From: JASGDN01 sp049840815
GTDB taxonomy: Bacteria; Chloroflexota; Chloroflexia; Thermomicrobiales; UBA6265
Direction of reading: 5' to 3'
Assembly: GCA_049840815.1 (NCBI GenBank)
Contig: JASGJI010000006.1
Span: forward strand, 1-64,000
DNA: 64,000 nucleotides
The position numbers and the translations under genes were made by a program. A model generated the notes under the pieces. That model searched no databases, was not told the origin of the DNA, and saw only the letters and a list, made by a program, of their open reading frames with translations. Shown here one piece after another: positions 29,066-37,577 of this stretch; within the stretch, counting starts at the first letter, position 1; each line of letters starts with the position of its first letter.

Positions 29066-31102
29066 TTAGTCCGCGGTGGACGGCACAGGCTCGGAGGCAC
29101 GGGTACGCATACCCGCTTCCGTATCCTCCGGCACCGGCGGAGCACCGAAGATCTCGATGACCTCCGGGCCGTCCAGCGTCTCCCGCTCCAGCAGGGCGGC
29201 AACCAGCGCCTCCAGCTTGTCGCGGTGGACGTTGTTCAGCTGAACCGCCTGCTTCAGCGCGTTCTCGACGATCTGGTGCACCGCAACATCGAGCCGCTGG
29301 GCCGTCGCATCGGAGAACGACTTGTCTTGCGTGATCTCGCGGCCAAGGAAGACGTGCTCCTCGCCCGTGCCGAGGTAGATCGGACCGACATCGTCGCTCA
29401 TGCCCCAGACCCCGACCATGCGACGGGCAAGTCCGGTAGCCTGCTTGAGGTCGTTCTCGGCGCCGGTCGTGATCTCGCCGAACACCACCATCTCGGCAGC
29501 GCGGCCACCAAGCATCCCGGCGAGGCGACCGAGGAGGTAGGTGCGGCTGTAGAGGCCACGATCCTCGTCCGGCATCTGGATGGTCACACCACCGGCGTTC
29601 CCGCGCGGGACGATGCTGACCTTCCGCAGCGGGTCGGACCCGGCGGTGAAGTGCGCGACCAGCGCGTGGCCGGCCTCGTGGTACGCGACGACTTCGCGTT
29701 CCTTCGGATTCGTCAGGCCGCTCTTGGCAACGCCCAGGAGGATCTTGTCGAGCGCCTCATCGAAGTCACCCGGCAGGATTTCCTTGCGGTTGCGACGGGC
29801 AGCAGTGAGCGCCGCCTCGTTGACGAGGTTGGCGAGATCCGCGCCGGAGAATCCGGTGGTGGAGCGGGCGATGTGCTCCAGATCGACCTTCGGGTTGAGC
29901 GGCAAGCCCCGGGTGTGAATGCCGAGGATCGCGACACGACCCTTGCGGTCCGGCAGCCCGACGGTCACCTGTCGGTCGAAGCGACCGGGACGCAGCAACG
30001 CGGGATCGAGCACGTCGGGGCGGTTCGTGGCCGCCATGACGATGACTTCCTGGTTGGTCTCGAAGCCATCCATCTCCACGAGGAGCTGGTTCAGGGTCTG
30101 CTCGCGCTCGTCGTTGGAGCCGCCGAGACCTGCGAATCGCTGACGGCCGACAGCATCCATTTCGTCCACGAAGATGATGGCAGGGGCGGCAGCCTTCGCC
30201 CGATCGAAGAGGTCGCGGACGCGGCTCGCACCGACACCAACGAACATCTCGACGAACTCGGATGCGGAGACGCTGAAGAAAGGCACCCCCGCCTCACCCG
30301 CGACGGCGCGGGCGGTGAGGGTCTTACCGGTACCCGGAGGCCCCACGAGCAGCACGCCACGCGGAAGGCGCGCGCCCAGCGCATGGTACTTGGCCGGGTT
30401 GCGCAGGAAGTCGACGACTTCCATCAGCTCCTGCTTGGCCTCGTCCTCTCCCGCCACGTCCGCGAACGTGACCTGTGGTCGTTCCGGATCGTTCTGGCGG
30501 GCCTTGCTGCGGCCAAACCCGAAGACATTCTGCTGCCCACGACTCATCGAGCGGCCCATGAAGATGATGAGGCCCAGGAAGAAGATGAATGGCAGGAAGG
30601 TGAAGAGGATGCTGGTCCAGATACTGCTGGTGTTCACCTTGCCATTGATGGTGGCGCCAGACGCCTCCAGGCGGGAGAGCAGGTCCGGGTTGTCAACACC
30701 CTGCGGCAGCGTGGCCTGGATCGAATCACTCGACCGGATGTTGGAAGCGTCGGCCGGCGGATTCTGGACGAGCTCCTTGTTCTCGGTGTCCCAGTGAATC
30801 TGGTTGTCCAGCTGCACCGTGATCTCGGTCTCGGAAAGGGTCGCCGTCTTGACGTTCTTGGCATCGATCTGCTGGACCACTGCCGAGTAGCTGACGGTGA
30901 GATCTTCCTGGCTCTGGCTCGGCCCGAAGACCTCCCAGATATACCAGCCGATCAGGGCGATGATCAGCGTCGCGACGATCCACGTCGGAATCCGCGGTGT
31001 TCGCTGAAGCGGGTTGGATGGCCCCCCATTGCGGCCGTTCTGCTTGCCATTCCCCTTGTCCGGAGGAGGCAACTGCGGTCTCTTCTGGTCATTCGGTTGC
31101 AT
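29066..31102 (-). CDS. ftsH: ATP-dependent zinc metalloprotease FtsH
   Basis: A 678-residue membrane-anchored AAA+ protease that degrades membrane and soluble proteins as a hexamer. TM1 is in PTWIVATLIIALIGWYIW, a periplasmic domain follows, and TM2 is in ILFTFLPFIFFLGLIIFMGR. The AAA module has Walker A GPPGTGKTLTARAVAGE, pore loop FVEMFVG, Walker B AIIFVDEMDAVG and the SRH at NRPDVLDPALLRPGRFDRQ. The protease domain has the zinc motif HEAGHALV. A Pro/Asn-rich N-terminal extension of about 40 residues precedes TM1. The start at 31102 has only a weak ribosome site. Identification is firm. Confidence 0.96.
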   Translation of the reverse strand: MQPNDQKRPQLPPPDKGNGKQNGRNGGPSNPLQRTPRIPTWIVATLIIALIGWYIWEVFGPSQSQEDLTVSYSAVVQQIDAKNVKTATLSETEITVQLDNQIHWDTENKELVQNPPADASNIRSSDSIQATLPQGVDNPDLLSRLEASGATINGKVNTSSIWTSILFTFLPFIFFLGLIIFMGRSMSRGQQNVFGFGRSKARQNDPERPQVTFADVAGEDEAKQELMEVVDFLRNPAKYHALGARLPRGVLLVGPPGTGKTLTARAVAGEAGVPFFSVSASEFVEMFVGVGASRVRDLFDRAKAAAPAIIFVDEMDAVGRQRFAGLGGSNDEREQTLNQLLVEMDGFETNQEVIVMAATNRPDVLDPALLRPGRFDRQVTVGLPDRKGRVAILGIHTRGLPLNPKVDLEHIARSTTGFSGADLANLVNEAALTAARRNRKEILPGDFDEALDKILLGVAKSGLTNPKEREVVAYHEAGHALVAHFTAGSDPLRKVSIVPRGNAGGVTIQMPDEDRGLYSRTYLLGRLAGMLGGRAAEMVVFGEITTGAENDLKQATGLARRMVGVWGMSDDVGPIYLGTGEEHVFLGREITQDKSFSDATAQRLDVAVHQIVENALKQAVQLNNVHRDKLEALVAALLERETLDGPEVIEIFGAPPVPEDTEAGMRTRASEPVPSTAD

Positions 31103-31299
31103 CGATACGTCGTCTTTCTTGATGTCCGTGAATACGCAAGGGCCAGCCCTGTCCACGTGCCAAGATGAAAGCGTCACGGACGAACAGGTATTCGACCAAG
31201 TATAGCCAAGACCATTGGACCCGGCGCCCCGTCAACCTGCCCAATTGGTGGAATCCGGGAGAAAACCCGGCATCGCCGCCCGACACCGTTCAAGTCGAG

Positions 31300-31650
31300 T
31301 CAGGATCGTATGATCCTCCACCAGGCGGGAATGCCGAACTCGTCGTTCTCGCCATAGGCGTAACCCGTCCACTCCACGTGCGAGGAGCGCCGCATCGCGC
31401 CAGGGATCACCTGCCCATGCACCACCATCTTGGCATGCCGCGGATTCTCCCCCCAGCGAATCAGTGTCCGCTCATAGAGCGCCACGCCATCCGGAATCGA
31501 CAGCAGGACATCCACGAAGTCATTGGTCGTGAATTCGTCGCCGTCGATCCTCTGCATCAGGTCGTCGATGAAGGGCGCCATCTCCTCGATAAGGTCATCC
31601 ACCGTCACGCCATTCGGACCGGTGTCGTGGTCTCGCCGCGGTGCCGCCAT
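31300..31650 (-). CDS. hypothetical protein
   Basis: A 116-residue soluble protein (start 31650 after AGTAGGA). It has an acidic helical N half (TVDDLIEEMAPFIDDLMQRI) and a C half rich in aromatic residues (HVEWTGYAYGENDEFGIPAW). I do not recognise a family. It sits between ftsH and rsgA on the same strand and ends 198 bases before ftsH, so a shared transcript is possible. Confidence 0.55.
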   Translation of the reverse strand: MAAPRRDHDTGPNGVTVDDLIEEMAPFIDDLMQRIDGDEFTTNDFVDVLLSIPDGVALYERTLIRWGENPRHAKMVVHGQVIPGAMRRSSHVEWTGYAYGENDEFGIPAWWRIIRS

Positions 31651-31716
31651 TCCTACTCCACTCCTCGCTCTCACCACAAACCACGCGGCGATGATCGTGT
31701 TGCAAGCAACAACGCC

Positions 31717-32892
31717 CTACATGGCCTCTTCGTCGTCATCTGGGATGTAGTCGTCAAAGACGACATCGGCAATGGCCTCGCCATTCCGCAGTGCCACGTA
31801 GCTTTCGTATCGGCGCCGCGCGATCTCGCCAGCATCGACCGCCGTGCGGATCGCGCAATCTGGCTCATGGACGTGCGTGCAATCCTGATAGAAGCAGCCA
31901 CCCAGAAATGCCCGAAACTCCGGGAAGCACTCCGGCAACACCTCGGGATCGATGGCGTGCATGGCCAGTGCGCGCATCCCTGGCGTGTCGGCCACAAACG
32001 TCTCCGCGCCAATGCGATGGAGCCGGGCGCCAACCGTCGTGTGCCGTCCCTTGCCCGTCGCCACCGAGACCTCGCCGACATCACGCAGGTTCTCCGGGTC
32101 GAGCGCGTTCAGCAGGCTGGACTTGCCGACCCCCGATGGCCCGGCAACCGCCGAGACCTTGCCATCGAGCGCCTCCCGCAACGCGGAGATGCCTTCCCTG
32201 GTGCGTGCGCTGACGAAGTGCACCGGGTAGACGCCGTCGTAGTCCGCGAAGATCGTCCGCGCGGCATCCGGACCAGCAGGATCGTCCAGGTCCATCTTGC
32301 CTACCACGACCGCGGCTGGAAGCTGTTGCAACTCGGCCAGCACGAGAAAGCGATCGAGCATCCGGACATGCGGCTCCGGATCGCGCACCGCGAAGACGAA
32401 CATCACCTGATCCAGGTTCGAGACGATCACCTGATCGGTGTCGCGCGTGTTCCGGGCGGTGCGCACCAGCGCGCGCGACCGTGGCCCCACCCACTCGATC
32501 ACGGCTTCCCGGTCAGGCAGGAGCGAGACCGCCACACGATCTCCCACGGCAACGATGTCCGTGCGGCGCATCTCCCGCTTCAACTGCCCCCGCACGGTGG
32601 CCAGAACGATCGGGGATTCTGCATGAGGATCGTCCAGCGCCACCTCGAACCAGAGCCCATGCGCCCGGACCACGCGCCCCTGGGGCAGGTCCACGGGAGC
32701 ATCGCGAACAGATGTCTCCCTGCGCGCTTCGGGTCCGGGTGGCCGGGATGATCGGCCGGCACGACCGGAGTCAGACCCGTGTGCACGGTCCTTTGGACGG
32801 TTGGGAACAGGGCGGGATCTTCTGGGCAAGCGGGCACATTCCTTAAGAAACGACACCGGCAGGGGGGCCGGGCAGAGAGAAGTTTCACCCAT
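31717..32892 (-). CDS. rsgA: ribosome small subunit-dependent GTPase A
   Basis: A circularly permuted GTPase that helps late 30S maturation. The N-terminal OB fold (about 65-130) contains GRVVRAHGLWFEV. The permuted G motifs run G4 VVGKMDLDD, G5 VSARTREGI, G1 GPSGVGKSSLLNAL, then G3 DTPGMRALAM. The zinc site is C-x4-C-x-H-x-H-x4-C in GGCFYQDCTHVHEPDC. The first about 60 residues are basic, Pro/Arg-rich and unlike the family, so the true start could be internal. The C-terminal tail is acidic (DDYIPDDDEE). Confidence 0.92.
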   Translation of the reverse strand: MGETSLCPAPLPVSFLKECARLPRRSRPVPNRPKDRAHGSDSGRAGRSSRPPGPEARRETSVRDAPVDLPQGRVVRAHGLWFEVALDDPHAESPIVLATVRGQLKREMRRTDIVAVGDRVAVSLLPDREAVIEWVGPRSRALVRTARNTRDTDQVIVSNLDQVMFVFAVRDPEPHVRMLDRFLVLAELQQLPAAVVVGKMDLDDPAGPDAARTIFADYDGVYPVHFVSARTREGISALREALDGKVSAVAGPSGVGKSSLLNALDPENLRDVGEVSVATGKGRHTTVGARLHRIGAETFVADTPGMRALAMHAIDPEVLPECFPEFRAFLGGCFYQDCTHVHEPDCAIRTAVDAGEIARRRYESYVALRNGEAIADVVFDDYIPDDDEEAM

Positions 32893-32901
32893 AACGTCGT
32901 C

Positions 32902-32929
32902 TTGACACTTTCCCGTCAGGGGCTATCCT
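32902..32929 (+). promoter_or_regulatory. sigma-70 promoter of the iron-sulfur carrier gene
   Basis: TTGACA at 32902-32907, a 16-base spacer, TATCCT at 32924-32929. It lies 80 bases upstream of ATG 33009. Confidence 0.65.
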
Positions 32930-33008
32930 TACATTAGGAAAGCGAGTGCAATGGCAAGTATACGGCCTCGCTCCGCTATCGTTCTTCTCCCGAGGGGGCA
33001 TCACTCTC

Positions 33009-33374
33009 ATGATCACCATGACCACCGAAGCAGTCTCGCAGCTCCGCGACTTCCTCAGCGAGCAGGGCACCCCGGATCACGCGCTGCGTGTCTTCGTGGC
33101 TCCCGGCGGTTGCTCCGGCCTCCAGTACGGCATGACCATCGACGAGACGTCCGACGAGGGCGACGAGGTCATCGAGACGCAGGGCGTTCGCGTGCTGGTC
33201 GATAACTTCAGCGCCATGTACCTGAAGGGGTCGGAAATCGACTACGTCAATTCGCTCATGGGCGGCGGCTTCACCGTCCGCAACCCGAACGCCGTGGCGG
33301 GATGCTCCTGTGGGCACTCCTTCGACACGGGCGAGAACGCCCAGACCTCCCAGGGCTGCGGCTGCGGCCACTAA
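33009..33374 (+). CDS. IscA/ErpA-type iron-sulfur cluster carrier
   Basis: A 121-residue A-type carrier (HesB/IscA family). The three cluster ligands are visible: Cys in APGGCSGLQYGM and the pair in AGCSCGHSF. Conserved DNFSAMYLKGSEIDYV and GGGFTVRNPNA are also present. It delivers Fe-S clusters to apoproteins in the cytosol. The C terminus adds a Cys/Gly tail (SQGCGCGH), unusual for the family, which might bind metal. The start may be ATG 33009 or 33018. It has its own promoter and a terminator after it. Confidence 0.9.
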   Translation: MITMTTEAVSQLRDFLSEQGTPDHALRVFVAPGGCSGLQYGMTIDETSDEGDEVIETQGVRVLVDNFSAMYLKGSEIDYVNSLMGGGFTVRNPNAVAGCSCGHSFDTGENAQTSQGCGCGH

Positions 33375-33393
33375 CCCCACAGGGTGCGAGTCA

Positions 33394-33430
33394 ACCGGAA
33401 CGACGCGAATCCGCATCGCGTCGTTCCGGT
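33394..33430 (+). terminator. 15-bp hairpin after the iron-sulfur carrier gene
   Basis: ACCGGAACGACGCGA pairs with TCGCGTCGTTCCGGT across a seven-base loop, 20 bases after the stop. Confidence 0.7.
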
Positions 33431-33479
33431 CGCCTGTTTCAGGGGCAGGCAGCGACACGCGACTCCACGCCAAGGGGTG

Positions 33480-33508
33480 TTTACAGTGTATCAATACATC
33501 GCTATAAT
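33480..33508 (+). promoter_or_regulatory. strong sigma-70 promoter of the sigma factor gene
   Basis: TTTACA at 33480-33485, a 17-base spacer and a perfect TATAAT at 33503-33508. The following 288 bases to the ATG hold no other gene, so this implies a long 5' leader. Confidence 0.75.
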
Positions 33509-33796
33509 GGCATATCTAGAGGCGCGCCTCGCACGTCTCTGCCCTGCTGCGCAGTCAGGCGTCCTGTGACGCCCCGCCGCTGGCGCCAGCAATCACCATC
33601 ACAGCACACCGATTGGCCGAACGGCATGATGGCGACACATCCGGTTCACGCCTTCATGCGTATACATAAGCGGACGGCAGGAACAGGCACCACCCCACCT
33701 CCGGACGCACCGCTCGTCACGCGCGGGTCTATCCAGCGCTGACTCTCATACCCGTGCGCCCGGGCTTTCCGCCGCCACGTAAGGAGCATGATCCCA

Positions 33797-34807
<1,011 letters not shown>

Positions 34808-34820
34808 TCCCCACTGACGC

Positions 34821-34854
34821 AAAACGGGCGGGAGCGCACGCTCCCGCCCGTTTT
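34821..34854 (+). terminator. intrinsic terminator after the sigma factor gene
   Basis: AAAACGGGCGGGAG and CTCCCGCCCGTTTT are exact complements around a six-base loop. The right arm ends in a T-run, the classical form. Confidence 0.88.
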
Positions 34855-34962
34855 CGTGTGTCCCCGTCTTGCGCCGTTTCCGTCGCTGTCGCATCCTCTC
34901 CCCAGACCGGCCATACGCCAGGGGCAACGACGCTCCGCCATGGGAACAGGACCACGACAACC

Positions 34963-36663
34963 ATGCCGACCCTTCCTTCTGACCTCGAGATCGCCCAGGC
35001 GGCGACCATGCTGCCTCCCACCGAGATCGCAGCCCAGCTCGGCATCGACGATTCGTGGCTGGTGCCGTATGGACGGTATGTCGCCAAGGTCGATCCCGCC
35101 GTCGCGGAGACGATGGGCGATCGTCCGCGCGGCAAGTACGTCGTCGTCACTGCCATCACCCCGACCCCGCTGGGAGAAGGCAAGACGACGACCTCCGTCG
35201 GCCTCGCGCAAGGGCTCTCCCACATCGGACGCACGACGGTGCTCACCCTGCGCCAACCGTCCATGGGGCCGACCTTCGGCATCAAGGGCGGCGCGGCCGG
35301 AGGCGGATACTCGCAGGTGCTGCCGATGGAGCAGCTCAACCTGCACCTCACCGGCGACTTCCACGCCGTCACCGCCGCGCACAATCTGCTGGCGGCGATG
35401 ATCGACAACCATCTCTTCCAGGGCAACGACCTCCAGCTCGATCCCCAGGCGATCAGCTGGCGGCGCGTCCTCGATGTCAACGACCGCTCGTTGCGCTCGA
35501 TCGTGATCGGCCTTGGGGACAAGGGCGATGGCATCCCCCGCCAGACCGGCTTCGACATCACCAGCGCCTCGGAGGTGATGACCATCCTCTCCCTCTCGAC
35601 CTCCGCCGACGACCTGCGGCAGCGGCTCGGACGCATCGTGGTGGGGCGCAACACCAGCGGCGCATTCGTGACCGCCGAAGACCTGAAGGCGGCAGGTGCG
35701 ATGGCGGTGATCCTGAAGGATGCCGTCTGGCCCAATCTCCTTCAGACCACGGAGAACACACCGGCGCTGATCCACTGCGGCCCATTCGGCAACATCGCAA
35801 CCGGCAATTCCTCGATCATCGCGGACCAGGTGGGCATCCGCACGGCGGACTTCGTGATCACGGAGGCAGGGTTCGGGGCGGACATGGGCGCGGAGCGCTT
35901 CTTCAACGTGAAGTGCCGCACGTCTGGCCTGACGCCGGATGTCGCCGTCCTCGTCGTGACGGTGCGGGCATTGAAAGCCCACTCGGGGCGCTTCAGGATC
36001 GTGCCGGGTCGTCCCCTGCCGGAGGATCTGCTCGCGCCGTCGCCGGAGGCCGTGCGCGCCGGTGCGGAGAACCTGCACAAGCACATCGAGATCGTGAAGT
36101 CGTTCGGCGTGAACCCGGTCATCGCGATCAACAAGTTCGCGAACGACCACGACGCGGACATTGCAGAAATCGAGGCGATCGCCGCCGAGGCGGGCGTGCG
36201 GTCTGCCATCTCAACGCACGTCGTGGAGGGAGGTCCGGGGGCGAAGGCACTCGCGGAGGCCGTCGTCGAGGCGGCGGGGCAGCCGACTGACTTCCGCTTC
36301 ACCTACGAACTCGAGGAGCCACTAGAGGCAAAGATCGCGGCGGTCGCCACGAAGGTCTACGGTGCCGACGGGATCGAGATCGCCCCGAAAGCAGCCGCAG
36401 ACCTGCGAGCGTTCACGAAGGCGGGCTTCGGCCATCTGCCGATCCTGATCGCGAAGACGCACCTTTCCGTCAGCCACGATCCGAAGCTGAAGGGGGCGCC
36501 GACCGGCTGGACGCTTCCGATCCGGGAGGTCCGCCTCGCGGCGGGAGCCGGGTACGTCTACGCGATCGCGGGCGACATGCGGACGATGCCGGGCCTCGGC
36601 TCCTCCCCCGCCGCCGAGCGGATCGACCTCGACACGGATGGCCGCGTGCTCGGCCTCTTCTAG
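34963..36663 (+). CDS. fhs: formate-tetrahydrofolate ligase
   Basis: A 566-residue enzyme that makes 10-formyl-THF from formate, THF and ATP. Signature stretches are AITPTPLGEGKTTTSVGLAQ (P-loop-like ATP site), RQPSMGPTFGIKGGAAGGGY, LTGDFHAVTAAHNLLAAMID, EAGFGADMGAERFFNVKCR and INKFANDHDADIAEI. Length is typical. The role is one-carbon supply for purines and fMet. ATG 34963 is the first codon matching the family N terminus. No folate-pathway neighbour is adjacent. Confidence 0.96.
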   Translation: MPTLPSDLEIAQAATMLPPTEIAAQLGIDDSWLVPYGRYVAKVDPAVAETMGDRPRGKYVVVTAITPTPLGEGKTTTSVGLAQGLSHIGRTTVLTLRQPSMGPTFGIKGGAAGGGYSQVLPMEQLNLHLTGDFHAVTAAHNLLAAMIDNHLFQGNDLQLDPQAISWRRVLDVNDRSLRSIVIGLGDKGDGIPRQTGFDITSASEVMTILSLSTSADDLRQRLGRIVVGRNTSGAFVTAEDLKAAGAMAVILKDAVWPNLLQTTENTPALIHCGPFGNIATGNSSIIADQVGIRTADFVITEAGFGADMGAERFFNVKCRTSGLTPDVAVLVVTVRALKAHSGRFRIVPGRPLPEDLLAPSPEAVRAGAENLHKHIEIVKSFGVNPVIAINKFANDHDADIAEIEAIAAEAGVRSAISTHVVEGGPGAKALAEAVVEAAGQPTDFRFTYELEEPLEAKIAAVATKVYGADGIEIAPKAAADLRAFTKAGFGHLPILIAKTHLSVSHDPKLKGAPTGWTLPIREVRLAAGAGYVYAIAGDMRTMPGLGSSPAAERIDLDTDGRVLGLF

Positions 36664-36813
36664 AGGAGAGGTGAGAGAAGAGGAGTGAGAAGGTCTAACA
36701 GCGTCACGTGAGGCGGGGCCGAATCATGGACGCAACGGGCTGTCATGAAGACGGCCCCTGCCGACGATTGGCTGCGCGGAACCACTCACTTCTCACTTCT
36801 CTCCCCTCTCCCT
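36664..36813. repeat. short intergenic segment with inverted purine-rich repeats
   Basis: GAGAGGTGAGAGAAGAGGAG at 36666 is mirrored by the complementary CTTCTCACTTCTCTCCCC near 36790. The same motif family occurs at 10592/11105 and 40247/40590. Confidence 0.5.
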
Positions 36814-37089
36814 CTACACGCGGGAAAACACCACGTTCCATTCGTGGATATCGGACTCCGCGATCACGCCATTGCGCGTGTAGGGATCGTTCGCCAGGAC
36901 CTCGTCCAGTTCGGCGCGGTCGGCGACGTCGTAGACCAGCAAGGCCCCACCGCCCTCCACGAACGGACCGGACTGCTGGATCTTGCCCTCATCAAGCAGC
37001 CCCTTGCAGTATTCGCGGTGGAGCGGTCGCGTCTCGTTGAGGCGATCCACATCATCGGTGTAGCGGATGGTAACGGCGAACAGGGCCAC
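36814..37089 (-). CDS. YciI-like protein 1
   Basis: A 91-residue protein of the YciI/dimeric alpha-beta barrel fold. It contains RYTDDVDRLNETRPLHREYC, the KGLLDEGKIQQSGPF loop and VLANDPYTRNGVIAESDIHEW; the Asp of NDPY and the His of HREY are the conserved polar pair. The GTG start at 37089 follows AAAGGA. A close paralogue lies directly upstream on the same strand. Biochemical role of the family is mostly unknown; some members are dehydratases or lactonases. Confidence 0.8.
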   Translation of the reverse strand: MALFAVTIRYTDDVDRLNETRPLHREYCKGLLDEGKIQQSGPFVEGGGALLVYDVADRAELDEVLANDPYTRNGVIAESDIHEWNVVFSRV

Positions 37090-37183
37090 TGCGGAAATCC
37101 TTTGCTTCTGACGTTCCGTTTGCGACGACACCCGTCGCCGCTGTCGCGCGCATTATGCCCCAGCTTCGTGCCATCGGGGCCGA

Positions 37184-37462
37184 TCAGGATGCACGCGAGA
37201 AGACCAGCTTCCACTCCCGGATGGTCCGGCTTGCGATGATCCCTTCCGGCGCGTACGGATCATTCGCCAGGATTTCCTCCACCTCCGCGACATCCGCCGC
37301 CTCGTAGATGACCATGCCGCCCGTATCGTCGGCGAACGGACCGGACTCGTGGAGCTTGCCCGCTTCAAGCATCGACAGCAGGTATTCCCGATGACGCGGT
37401 CGCACCGCAAGCAGGTGCTCCACGTCATCGGTGAACGTCAGGGTCACGACAAACAACGGCAT
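37184..37462 (-). CDS. YciI-like protein 2
   Basis: A 92-residue paralogue of the gene downstream, with the same order of motifs (TFTDDVEHLLAVRPRHREYL, GKLHESGPFADD, ILANDPYAPEGIIASRTIREW). An excellent ribosome site AAGGAGG precedes ATG 37462. The 94-base gap to the next copy and the shared strand suggest a tandem duplication transcribed together. The longer upstream frame overlaps mutS and is not YciI-like. Confidence 0.8.
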   Translation of the reverse strand: MPLFVVTLTFTDDVEHLLAVRPRHREYLLSMLEAGKLHESGPFADDTGGMVIYEAADVAEVEEILANDPYAPEGIIASRTIREWKLVFSRAS

Positions 37463-37577
37463 CGCTGGCCTCCTTTTCCCTTGGTCCGGGTGATCGTTGA
37501 CCGGCAGATTATCCTGTTCCCAGCAACTCCGCCATGCCTGCATGGTCCGCGATTCACCCTCATCCAGGAATGCCCCG

